Assembly (NCBI RefSeq): GCF_001988955.1
Contig: NZ_CP014263.1
Span: forward strand, 5,622,501 to 5,686,500
Direction of reading: 5' to 3'
Origin: Spirosoma montaniterrae
Lineage (GTDB): Bacteria; Bacteroidota; Bacteroidia; Cytophagales; Spirosomataceae
Length of the DNA: 64,000 nt
In this document: positions 25,628 to 34,223 of the stretch, piece by piece
Position numbering within the stretch: the first letter of the stretch is position 1
Layout: each line of letters opens with the position of its first letter
Translations under genes and position numbers: made by a program
Notes under the pieces: model-generated
Seen by the model: only the letters and a program-made list of their open reading frames with translations
Database searches by the model: none
What the model was told of the DNA's origin: nothing

Positions 25628-27319
25628 ATGAAAGAAATGTTTAAACCAATAAAACTGTTCGCATTGGCTTTGTGCGCAGCCGTTGTCAGTTCGTGCGAAC
25701 TGAACCTGCTCGACAACCCCAACGCCGTAACGGCAGCCAATACAGACATCAACTACCTGCTCAGCCAGATTGAGCTGAACTATGCTGGGCAGCGCGCTGG
25801 CGGTATTACTCCCACAACACTCAGTCATTTCAATCAACTAACTGACCCCACCATGCGGTTGGTGCGGATGCTGAATGCTGGAGCCGCTATTTACGACAAC
25901 GCCGTTACACCCGGCAGCACCGATGGTGCCTGGACAACGGCCTATGCCGGTATCCTGAACGATGTGAAAACCATTATTCCGCTGGCCGAACGGGGCGAGT
26001 TATTCGTTCATGCCGGTATCGCCCGGACGATTCGCGCTTCGGTAATGGCAAACATGGTGGATGTATTTGGCGACGTGCCCTTTACGGAAGCGTTGAACCC
26101 TGAGAATTTCAACCCTAAAACCGACGGGGGAGCCACCATCTATACGGCTGCTATTGCCGATTTGGATAAGGCCATTGAGAACTTCAATGCCCGCTCCAGA
26201 GCCGGAGCCACCGGCGATTTGTTCTACGGCGGAACCGCCGATAGCTGGATTCGGGTTGCCAATACGCTCAAACTGAAGATGCTGCTGAACCGGCGATTAA
26301 TCGACAAGGCCGGTGCTACGTCGGGCATAAACAGCCTCATTACGGGTGATAAACTAATTTCGACGGCGGCTCAGAATTTTACGTTTAAGTTCGGATCGAA
26401 CCTGACTAACCCCGATACGCGCCACCCCAGATATGCTGGTCAATACTCACCAACGGGCGGGGGCGATTATCAGTCTAACTCGTACATGGGAACTATGTAC
26501 GACAGTAAAGGTTTTCCTGATCCGCGTATGCGGTATTACTTCTATCGGCAGGTAGTTCGCAACCCAACCGACGTAAACGCATTGCGGTGTATTACGAATC
26601 AGCGACCATCGCACTACGGACCGAACGACGTTTTCTGCCTGCCCACAACGGTTGGCTATTGGGGCCGCGACCACCTCAGCAACGAGGGGATTCCACCCGA
26701 TGGACTGCTTCGCACGGCCTGGGGTCTGTATCCGGCAGGTGGCTTGTATGATAACGATGCTGGCCGTCCGGTTTCGCTGGGCGCGGGTGCAGGTGGAGCC
26801 GGTATCCATCCAATTATGATGCGCTCGTTCGTCGATTTCATGCTGGCCGAAGCTGCACTTGAACTGGGCACTACGGGCAATCCCCGCGCCCTGCTGAAGT
26901 CAGCCATCGAAAAATCAATGGCCGATGTTCGGGCGTTTGCATTAGCAACAACCGAAGCGGGTAAAATTGCTACGTTTGAAGGAGACCAGAAGATTGTTTG
27001 GGCCGATCAGGTAACGCGTTACGTGAATCAGGTGCTGACAACGTATGATGCCGCCACTACAAACGACGCCCGGCTGAACATCATCGCTACCGAATACTGG
27101 CTTGCCCTGTATGGCAATGGTATCGAAGCCTATAACCTGTATCGACGTACCGGCAAGCCGGCCAATCAGCAGCCCGCCCTGGATCCCAATCCGGGTGTGT
27201 TCGTGCGGTCGTTCTACTACCCAACGTCGTTTATAGCGCGGAATGCAAACGCCAAGCAGAAAGCTAACGTATCGGTTCCCGTATTCTGGGACAACAACCC
27301 GGCAACCCTTACCCGATAG
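25628..27319 (+). CDS. SusD/RagB-family surface lipoprotein (SusD-like_2), locus 1
   Basis: The 563-residue protein has a lipoprotein signal (lipobox near VVSSC, residue 23), followed by the NPNAV...INYLLSQIELNY and ARTIRASVMANMVDVFGDVPFTEAL blocks characteristic of the SusD-like_2 group. TPR-like helices continue through RSFVDFMLAEAALELG and end with a Tyr/Arg-rich tail. It is the lid that binds substrate over the SusC barrel. It follows SusC by 43 bp and precedes a small lipoprotein gene by 36 bp, forming a three-gene operon. Confidence 0.92.
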   Translation: MKEMFKPIKLFALALCAAVVSSCELNLLDNPNAVTAANTDINYLLSQIELNYAGQRAGGITPTTLSHFNQLTDPTMRLVRMLNAGAAIYDNAVTPGSTDGAWTTAYAGILNDVKTIIPLAERGELFVHAGIARTIRASVMANMVDVFGDVPFTEALNPENFNPKTDGGATIYTAAIADLDKAIENFNARSRAGATGDLFYGGTADSWIRVANTLKLKMLLNRRLIDKAGATSGINSLITGDKLISTAAQNFTFKFGSNLTNPDTRHPRYAGQYSPTGGGDYQSNSYMGTMYDSKGFPDPRMRYYFYRQVVRNPTDVNALRCITNQRPSHYGPNDVFCLPTTVGYWGRDHLSNEGIPPDGLLRTAWGLYPAGGLYDNDAGRPVSLGAGAGGAGIHPIMMRSFVDFMLAEAALELGTTGNPRALLKSAIEKSMADVRAFALATTEAGKIATFEGDQKIVWADQVTRYVNQVLTTYDAATTNDARLNIIATEYWLALYGNGIEAYNLYRRTGKPANQQPALDPNPGVFVRSFYYPTSFIARNANAKQKANVSVPVFWDNNPATLTR

Positions 27320-27355
27320 TTCGGCTACCTTCTTTAACGATCAAAACAGACAACA

Positions 27356-27931
27356 ATGAAATACATTCATAATTTTTCTGTCATCCTGCTAATCGGCCTG
27401 CTGATCATGTCGTGCAAGACAGAAATGATTGAACGAATCGATGAGTTCAATTTGGAGCAGGGCGGTTATATGCGAACGGTAAGCCCGTTTCCGGTTGCGG
27501 CTACTACGTTTAGCGTAAGCAAAGCCAACATGAGCGGTACGAAAATGGAGTTCGTAGCCGAAGCCGTCACGCCAAATCAGGGTGCATTGTTCGCTTCTTA
27601 CGACTTGTCGATCCGGTTCATAGATGCTACACCAGCCAATGGCACCAAAACCACCACGTCTGCTGCGTTGCGGTCGATTCCAGCCTCGGCCTACGCTAAA
27701 GACGCCACAACGGGCTACCCACGTGCTACCATCACGGTTACGGGTGCAGAAGCTCTTGCCGCCACTAAACTAACAGATGCCGATATATTGGCAGGGGATC
27801 GGTTTGAGATAACAGCAGTGATGCGGCTAACCAATGGGCGGTCGTTCACCGCATCGAATACGGGCCTCAACATCACGGGCGGAGCCTTTTACAGTTCGCC
27901 GTTCTTCTACCGTTTAAACGTAGTAAACTAA
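27356..27931 (+). CDS. Small accessory lipoprotein of SusCD locus 1
   Basis: The 191-residue protein has a lipoprotein leader with lipobox ILMSC-like text (LLIMSCKTE, Cys at residue 20). The mature part is beta-rich, with two roughly similar halves (YDLSIRFIDATPANG and DRFEITAVMRLTNGRSF), suggesting an immunoglobulin-like sandwich. It probably sits on the cell surface next to SusCD, like SusE/SusF proteins, and binds substrate. No Pfam-level family is recognised. A terminator follows at 27961-28000, closing the operon. Confidence 0.65.
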   Translation: MKYIHNFSVILLIGLLIMSCKTEMIERIDEFNLEQGGYMRTVSPFPVAATTFSVSKANMSGTKMEFVAEAVTPNQGALFASYDLSIRFIDATPANGTKTTTSAALRSIPASAYAKDATTGYPRATITVTGAEALAATKLTDADILAGDRFEITAVMRLTNGRSFTASNTGLNITGGAFYSSPFFYRLNVVN

Positions 27932-27960
27932 AAGAAGCAGAAAGGCTAAAGTCGATTCAA

Positions 27961-28000
27961 ACAGAAAAAAAGCAGGTCATTCGGCCTGCTTTTCTGTTTG
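27961..28000 (+). terminator. Terminator of SusCD locus 1
   Basis: aaaagcagg (27968-27976) pairs with cctgctttt (27985-27993) around an 8-base loop, and outer acaga/tctgt bases extend the stem. It lies 30 bases after the last gene of the operon. Confidence 0.7.
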
Positions 28001-28189
28001 GTATTCATAGTAGCGAATGAAAATTATACGCTTTAACTGATAGGAGAGTCCAGGAACTGTCAAAATTTTATACGGCAAAACCCTTTTTATTCGTTTGTAT
28101 GATGGTATATTGACTGTTTGTTGTGTTCATGCATCGCACACCCACTAAAACGTCATGATACGCTGTTTGCTCAACCCAGACCAACATCT

Positions 28190-31100
28190 ATGAGGAACCA
28201 ATACCGAATTGCTATTTGGGGAATATTACTGACGATGCTGCCTGGTTTGCTGTGGGCGCAGGGTCGGCGTATTTCCGGTCGTATTACGTCAGCGCAGGAT
28301 GGTCAGCCGCTGCCGGGTGTGAACGTTGTGGTTAAAGGCACCACCAACGGGGTCAGCAGCGATGCCAATGGCAACTACAGCATCGTGTTGCCCGATGGTC
28401 AGAATGTGCTGCTGTACACGTCCATTGGGTCGGCGTCGCAGGAGATTGCTGTTGGCAATCGCACCGTGCTGAACGTGCAGATGCAGGAGGTCGTGAATGA
28501 ACTGAGTCAGGTAGTCGTAACGGGCTACAACACCACGCAGCGCAAAGACATCACGGGTTCTATTGCATCGATTTCGCCCGAAAAATTCAAGAATATTCCA
28601 GCCGCCAGTTTCGATCAGGCACTACAGGGGCAGGCTGCCGGGGTGCAGGTTACGCAGTCGTCGGGTACGCCGGGCGGAGGGCTGATGGTGCGCATTCGGG
28701 GAAATACGTCGATTTCAGCCGTAAACAGGCCCCTGTTTATTGTGGATGGTGTGCCGGTTGAAGATGGCAACCTGTCGGCGCGGGAATTTGGTGGGCAGCA
28801 GGACAATGCTTTTGCTCTGTTCAATCCGAACGATATTGAAAGCATTGAGGTGCTGAAAGATGCTTCAGCCAAAGCTATTTATGGTTCGCGGGCGGCAAAC
28901 GGCGTGGTACTGATCACGACCAAGCGAGGCCGCTCCAACGCGAAAACTGTTTTCAGTGCCGACGTGCAGCGCGGTCTGACCGACGTTGTGCGCCGACCCG
29001 ACCTGCTGAACGCGTCGGAACTGCTCGACCTCCAGCGCGAAGCCGTGCGAAATGCGGGCAAAGACCCCGACCAATTAGGTCTTATCAAAGGTGTTACCGA
29101 TGGCGTAAATACCGACTGGGTCGACGCCGTTTTGCGAAAAGGGGTCTATCAGCAGTATCAGCTATCGGCGCAGGGCGGCAACGAAAAAACGCAGTTTTAC
29201 CTCAGCGGCAGTTTTCGCGACGAAGAGGGCGTTCAGCTTAACAACCGCTTTTCCCGCTACACCGGTCAGCTTCGGCTCGACCATAAAGCCACCAGCAAAC
29301 TCTCGTTCGGCACCAATATTACTTTATCAAGTGCCCGCAACGACCGCGTAAAAGGTGATAACTTCTTAGACGGCGTGTATTCGGGAGCTGTCAAAAGTTT
29401 GCCCTACTACGCGCCTTACAACGAACAGGGTAAACTCTACGGCCCCAACGACCCCAACTATGCTGGTTTCCCGAATTTTAATCCGGTGGGGCAGGCTGTG
29501 TTGCCGCGATTCCGGGCATATACGTTCAAAATGCTGGGTGGCATCTATGCAGAATATGAAATCATACCAAATCTGCGGTTGCGCTCAAAAGCCAGCGTCG
29601 ATTACAATAACGTTACCGAAGATCAGTTCGAGCCGTCGTCAACAGCTATTGGCGGATTTTTGCCCAGTGTTGGCGGACAGGGATACGGCGTATACATCAA
29701 CTCGCAGCTCAGTACGTTTATCAACACCAACACGCTGACGTATAATTTTCGGCTAAACGAAAAGCATCGGTTCAACGCCCTGCTTGGCGGAGAAATTCTA
29801 CAGCGTACCGAACGCACCGGCGATGTGTCGGGCCGGATTTTTCCGAGCGACGATTTCACGTACATCACATCGGCGGGCGTTGTTGACCAGGGATCATCGT
29901 TTGTGGTCAACAACGGGCTGCTGTCGGGCTTTAGTGAAGTAAGCTATAATTACGACGACCGCTTTCTGAGTACGCTGACTGCCCGCTACGATGGTTCGTC
30001 GCGGTTTGGACAAGATCGGCAGTTCGGATTCTTTCCATCGGCGTCGGTGGCGTGGCGGCTGTCGCAGGAGAAATTCCTGCAGCGGTTTACGTTCCTCAAT
30101 GACCTTAAACTGCGAGCCAGCTACGGCTTCACCGGTAACGAGCGCATCGGCGATTTCCAGTTCCTCGGCACCTGGTCATCAGTTACCTACAGTGGCTCAA
30201 CGGGCGTAGGGCCGCAGGCACTGACCAACCCGGCTCTTCAATGGGAGCGTACCCGTGAAGCCAATGTGGGTATCGATGCATCGTTTTTCAATAGTCGGCT
30301 CAGCGTTATCATCGACGTTTACGACAACCTGACCGACCGGCTGTTGTTTGCCCAGCCTATTCCGCAAACAACGGGCTTCGCCACTGTGCAGGGCAACATC
30401 GGTAAAGTAGCCAACCGGGGCGTTGAATTAACCATTTCAACCGTCAACATTGATCGGGCGGCTACGGGGGGCTTGCGCTGGAACACCAATTTCAATGTCT
30501 CCCATAATGACAATAAAGTGGTCGAGTTGGTGAGCAACGAGCCGATTTTCCGGGGCTACACCGCCGACGGCGTCAGCCAAACGAACGTTGTGTTGCCGGG
30601 GCATCCGCTGGGTACGTTCTGGGGCCTGAAATTCCTCGGTGTTGACCCCGCAACAGGCGACGCCATCTACGAAGATAAAAACGGCGATGGCCGAATTTCC
30701 CCCGACGATGGGCAGGTGATTGGCAACGCGCAGCCGTTGGTGTACGGCGGTCTGACCAACACCGTGTCGTTTAAAGGGATTGATCTGAGTGTTTTCTTCC
30801 AGGGGTCGTTTGGTAATAAAACCCTGAATTTCACCAATGCAACCCTGCTCAACTCCGGGGCCGATCTGCAAAACAACCAAAGTCGGCTGGCTCTGAAACG
30901 CTGGCAGAAAGAGGGCGACATCACGAACGTACCGCGCTACCAGTTCGAGAATACGTTCAACAACTTCCATAGCAGCCGGTATCTGGAAGATGGCTCGTTT
31001 CTGCGGTTGCGTAACGTGTCGCTGGGCTACAACATTCCGAAGCGTTGGCTGGCTAAATACAAGGTTGCCAACCTGCGCGTCTACGGCTCAGCCACCAATC

Positions 31101-31237
31101 TCTGGACACTGACGCGCTACTCCGGGCCTGATCCTGAGGTGAGTACGCTCGATGGTTCGACAACGGCGCAGGGTATCGACTTTTTCACGTTCCCCCAAAT
31201 CAAGACCATATTTGGTGGTATTTCGCTGACATTTTAA
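28190..31237 (+). CDS. SusC/RagA-family TonB-linked outer-membrane transporter, locus 2
   Basis: The ATG at 28190 (MRNQYRIAIWGILLTMLPGLLWAQG) gives a proper signal peptide; the in-frame ATG at 28118 would add an unlikely 24 residues. The 1015-residue protein carries the carboxypeptidase-like domain (ISGRITSAQDGQPLPGVNVVVKGTT), the plug (FDQALQGQAAGVQVTQSSGTPGG, FIVDGVPVEDG, LKDASAKAIYGSRAANGV) and a barrel ending FGGISLTF. It is paired with the SusD gene 34 bp downstream. The accessory genes that follow point towards a protein or peptide-linked substrate, but this is inference. Confidence 0.93.
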   Translation: MRNQYRIAIWGILLTMLPGLLWAQGRRISGRITSAQDGQPLPGVNVVVKGTTNGVSSDANGNYSIVLPDGQNVLLYTSIGSASQEIAVGNRTVLNVQMQEVVNELSQVVVTGYNTTQRKDITGSIASISPEKFKNIPAASFDQALQGQAAGVQVTQSSGTPGGGLMVRIRGNTSISAVNRPLFIVDGVPVEDGNLSAREFGGQQDNAFALFNPNDIESIEVLKDASAKAIYGSRAANGVVLITTKRGRSNAKTVFSADVQRGLTDVVRRPDLLNASELLDLQREAVRNAGKDPDQLGLIKGVTDGVNTDWVDAVLRKGVYQQYQLSAQGGNEKTQFYLSGSFRDEEGVQLNNRFSRYTGQLRLDHKATSKLSFGTNITLSSARNDRVKGDNFLDGVYSGAVKSLPYYAPYNEQGKLYGPNDPNYAGFPNFNPVGQAVLPRFRAYTFKMLGGIYAEYEIIPNLRLRSKASVDYNNVTEDQFEPSSTAIGGFLPSVGGQGYGVYINSQLSTFINTNTLTYNFRLNEKHRFNALLGGEILQRTERTGDVSGRIFPSDDFTYITSAGVVDQGSSFVVNNGLLSGFSEVSYNYDDRFLSTLTARYDGSSRFGQDRQFGFFPSASVAWRLSQEKFLQRFTFLNDLKLRASYGFTGNERIGDFQFLGTWSSVTYSGSTGVGPQALTNPALQWERTREANVGIDASFFNSRLSVIIDVYDNLTDRLLFAQPIPQTTGFATVQGNIGKVANRGVELTISTVNIDRAATGGLRWNTNFNVSHNDNKVVELVSNEPIFRGYTADGVSQTNVVLPGHPLGTFWGLKFLGVDPATGDAIYEDKNGDGRISPDDGQVIGNAQPLVYGGLTNTVSFKGIDLSVFFQGSFGNKTLNFTNATLLNSGADLQNNQSRLALKRWQKEGDITNVPRYQFENTFNNFHSSRYLEDGSFLRLRNVSLGYNIPKRWLAKYKVANLRVYGSATNLWTLTRYSGPDPEVSTLDGSTTAQGIDFFTFPQIKTIFGGISLTF

Positions 31238-31270
31238 CCGGCTTCAGGCGGCTTAACTACTTACGATCTT

Positions 31271-32668
31271 ATGTTTCGATACGTTCGATATAGTTTCATT
31301 ATCATCCTGTTCTGTCTGGCATCGTGTCAGCAGGTGCTGGAACCGAAACCCGTCAATCTGCTGGTCGATGAGCTGGTTCTCAACGAGCCAAACGACGTTG
31401 AACCGGTTCGGATTGGCATGTACAGTGCCTTGCGCGGCACAGCGGCTCCCACCGTTATTGCCGGTGATTTTACCGCCGACCATATTCAGCATAACGGCAC
31501 CTTTACGGATTATCGTGAGTTGGGCACCAAGCAGATTACAGCCGCCAATGCAGCGGTTGGGTTACTGTGGCAATCGTTGTTTCGCACCATTTACGTCGCC
31601 AACTTCATGCTTGAAAAGCTACCCGACGTGGCTGGCGTTCGGGAAGCCCGGCGCAAAGAAATACTGGCCGAAGCCCGTTTCATTCGCGGATATGCCAACT
31701 TCATCGGAACCAATACCTTCGGCGATTTTCCACTGGTAACCACCACCGTTCAGGCTACGAACCGCACCATTGGCCGGTCACCCAAAGCGCAGGTACTGGC
31801 TTCGGTTCTGGCTGATTTTCAGGCGGCTCTGACCGACCTGCCCAATGTAGAAGCTGGCTCCACCAATGCGCTCACCAACGCGGCCTACATCAATAAGGTA
31901 AGCTGCCGGGCTATGCTGGCGCGGTATTATTTGTACCAGCGAAACTGGGCGCAGGCCGAACAACTCGCCACGCAGGTGATTTCGTCGGGTGTGTACACAC
32001 TGCAAACGAGCTTCGCCGATGTCATCGTGAAAGACTTTAATAATGAGTCGATTATTGAGGTGGGTTATTCTGTGACTGATGATCCGCAAACCAGCACATC
32101 ACTTTTTCCAAATGGGCTTAGTCTGAATAATTTGCTGGTGGGTCGGCGCGAGGTGATTCCATCAAATCAGTTAGTGGTTTCATTAGTCTCTGCCGAAGCG
32201 GGCACACGCCGGCAAACCATCTCATTCAGTACGCAAAATCTGCGGGGCAACGACAACGGCTGGACGGTTGAGAAATACGGTCTTGCTCTGGAAGATAACA
32301 ACAACATCGCGCTGATTCGGCTGGCCGAGATGCACCTGATTCGGGCCGAAGCACGGGCGCAGCAGGGTCGCCTGACCGGTGCCAACGGAGCCGTTGCCGA
32401 CCTGAACGTGCTCCGAACACGCGCCAAAGCGCCGGCCATTGCGCTCACGGCGCAGGCCGAGGTGCTGCTGGCCGTAGAGCGTGAACGCATCTATGAGTTG
32501 GCTTTTGAAGGACATCGGTGGTACGACCTCGTCCGCACGGGCCGGGCGCAGGTCGTAATGTCGTCGTTCTCGCCCAACTGGAACAGCCGCTTTGAGTTAT
32601 GGCCTATTCCACAATCCGAAATTCAGCAAAATCCAACCATCAGAACCCAGCAAAATCCGGGGTATTGA
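31271..32668 (+). CDS. SusD/RagB-family surface lipoprotein, locus 2
   Basis: The 465-residue protein has a lipoprotein signal (FCLASC, Cys at about residue 18) and the RagB core blocks: FIRGYANFIGTNTFGDFPLV, ALLARYYLYQ-like text (AMLARYYLYQRNWAQAEQLATQVI), IRLAEMHLIRAEARAQ and a terminal FEGHRWYDLVRTGRA with the usual IPQSEIQQNP ending. It binds substrate over the SusC barrel of the same operon. A 35-bp inverted repeat lies between this gene and the next accessory gene. Confidence 0.92.
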   Translation: MFRYVRYSFIIILFCLASCQQVLEPKPVNLLVDELVLNEPNDVEPVRIGMYSALRGTAAPTVIAGDFTADHIQHNGTFTDYRELGTKQITAANAAVGLLWQSLFRTIYVANFMLEKLPDVAGVREARRKEILAEARFIRGYANFIGTNTFGDFPLVTTTVQATNRTIGRSPKAQVLASVLADFQAALTDLPNVEAGSTNALTNAAYINKVSCRAMLARYYLYQRNWAQAEQLATQVISSGVYTLQTSFADVIVKDFNNESIIEVGYSVTDDPQTSTSLFPNGLSLNNLLVGRREVIPSNQLVVSLVSAEAGTRRQTISFSTQNLRGNDNGWTVEKYGLALEDNNNIALIRLAEMHLIRAEARAQQGRLTGANGAVADLNVLRTRAKAPAIALTAQAEVLLAVERERIYELAFEGHRWYDLVRTGRAQVVMSSFSPNWNSRFELWPIPQSEIQQNPTIRTQQNPGY

Positions 32669-32677
32669 CATGAAATT

Positions 32678-32769
32678 ACCCCACCCCAACCCCTCCCCAG
32701 AAGGGAGGGGCTATAGCATAGATGCTTCAGTGGAAGCCCCTCCCTTCTGGGGAGGGGTTGGGGTGGGGT
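32678..32769. repeat. Palindromic repeat family B, full copy (35-bp perfect inverted arms)
   Basis: The arms at 32678-32712 and 32735-32769 are exact reverse complements (accccaccccaacccctcc... / ...ggaggggttggggtggggt), around a 22-base loop. Each arm contains its own small hairpin. A half copy is found inside anmK at 13072-13111. It lies within the SusCD locus 2 gene run, where it may reduce expression of the genes beyond it. Confidence 0.9.
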
Positions 32770-32807
32770 GAACACATAAGCAAAATTAAAATTGGTATTA
32801 AGCAGCC

Positions 32808-33674
32808 ATGAAACGAATATTTCTACATAGAGAAGTAAAAACAGGCTGGGTTGGGCTGTTGGTGGCAATAGCGTTCGGCTGGCTGGCTGTAGGCTGCGAA
32901 GAGCAGGACCTGGACCGCACGTTTCAGGGGCCTTATTTCGTGCGTTTTACCGACTCAACGATGACGGTTAAAGAAAGCGTGTCGAAGCCGGTCGTTGTTC
33001 GGGTGCATAACGTGGGGCCGCAGCAAACCACGCCTATCACCGTAAATTATGCCATCAGCGGCTCGGCCCGCGAAGGCCGCGACTTTACCATTCCTGGCAC
33101 GAAAGGGACGGTAGTGATTCCGGCCAATCGGAACTTTGGCGAAATTCAGGTGCAACTCATCAACAACGCCAACAACATTCTGGAGTCGCAGTCGCTAACG
33201 TTCACGCTTACGGGCGTACAGCCAAACACGTTTCAGCTTGGCTTAGGCAGTAGTGCCGAAGGAGGGGGCGGTCGGCTGGGCCGGTCGATGACGCTGACCA
33301 TTCAGGACGATTGTTTGTTCGGCGGAACCTACACCGGAACCATGCGGGTCGGTACACAGACGGCTACTGTATCCGACATTGACATCAGCAGCAGCGACTG
33401 TAAACAGTACACAATCAGCAACTGGAACATTGGCATTCCGTTCTTTTCGTTCGATGCCATCAAACCTACCCTACGGTTTATCGATAACGGCGACAATTCG
33501 CTGACGATTCCGGCCCAGGGAAACAGCGATCTCAACACGACCGATACCCTGCGCGGCACGGGCGCGTGGAACCCCCGCAATCGGGTTATTACGCTTAACC
33601 TCGAAGCAAAACTCCGGCTCAGCAATAACCGCGACACTGTGCTGCGGTACGTGCAGACCTATACACCTCAATAA
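32808..33674 (+). CDS. Surface lipoprotein with a Calx-beta-like domain
   Basis: The 288-residue protein has a lipoprotein signal peptide (AVGCEEQD, Cys at about residue 30). Residues about 45-135 carry a Calx-beta/DUF4843-like pattern: SVSKPVVVRVHNVG, YAISGSAREGRDFTIPGTKGTVVIPANRNFGEIQVQLINN and LESQSLTFTLTG. A second beta-rich domain (LFGGTYTGTMRVGTQTATVSDIDISSSD) follows. Genes of this kind are frequent after SusCD pairs and probably encode extra surface binding proteins. The substrate is not known. Confidence 0.7.
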   Translation: MKRIFLHREVKTGWVGLLVAIAFGWLAVGCEEQDLDRTFQGPYFVRFTDSTMTVKESVSKPVVVRVHNVGPQQTTPITVNYAISGSAREGRDFTIPGTKGTVVIPANRNFGEIQVQLINNANNILESQSLTFTLTGVQPNTFQLGLGSSAEGGGGRLGRSMTLTIQDDCLFGGTYTGTMRVGTQTATVSDIDISSSDCKQYTISNWNIGIPFFSFDAIKPTLRFIDNGDNSLTIPAQGNSDLNTTDTLRGTGAWNPRNRVITLNLEAKLRLSNNRDTVLRYVQTYTPQ

Positions 33675-33712
33675 GCCACCGACTCTACCCGCAACTCATG
33701 TACCGTTTTGCT

Positions 33713-34204
33713 ATGAAAACACTTCTTCGATTTATACTGCTTCCGGTTTTGTGTGGCGTGCTATTCGGCGGCTGTTCTGAACGGCTTGAGCCAAAACCGC
33801 TGACATACACGCAGTTATTAACAGGTACAACCAAGAAAAGCTGGCGGGTAGTATCGGTTATCATCAACGATAACGGGCAGTCGTCGGGCGTGATTCCGAT
33901 TCAGCAGGCGGGCATTCCGGCCTGTTTTGCCGATGATCTGTACACGTTCTACGCGAATGATGAACGGCGGTTGGAAATCAGCGAAGGAGCTACTAAATGC
34001 AGTCCCAACGACCCGGATATCTACGTTACCGATAGTTGGATATTAGTGAATGCCAATGCCTCGCTGGAATTTGTACTGCCTATTCTGGCAGGATTCCCGA
34101 TTCCGTTTACTATCAAAAACCTGACCGGCGACGTACTGACTGTCGAATATTATTTCGGCGACGTTAACGCCAGCTATCGGTTTACGTTCAACGCAGTGAG
34201 ATGA
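33713..34204 (+). CDS. Small lipocalin-like lipoprotein
   Basis: The ATG at 33713 (MKTLLRFILLPVLCGVLFGGCSE) gives a clean lipoprotein leader with the lipobox at GGC; another ATG lies 15 bases upstream at 33698. The 163-residue protein has TTKKSWRVVSVIINDNG and DLYTFYANDERRLEISEGATKC, which follow the pattern of the lipocalin-like domains often found in Bacteroidota SusCD operons (a Lys-x-Trp start, then paired strands). It follows the Calx-beta gene by 38 bp. A binding role at the surface is inferred. Confidence 0.65.
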   Translation: MKTLLRFILLPVLCGVLFGGCSERLEPKPLTYTQLLTGTTKKSWRVVSVIINDNGQSSGVIPIQQAGIPACFADDLYTFYANDERRLEISEGATKCSPNDPDIYVTDSWILVNANASLEFVLPILAGFPIPFTIKNLTGDVLTVEYYFGDVNASYRFTFNAVR

Positions 34205-34223
34205 CGAACTTTAGAAACAAACT

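Noticed and set aside
16191..27931. GH78-like enzyme and SusCD locus 1 as one polysaccharide utilisation locus
   Set aside because: Four unrelated genes and opposite transcription units lie between them, and a terminator and a separate promoter precede SusC.
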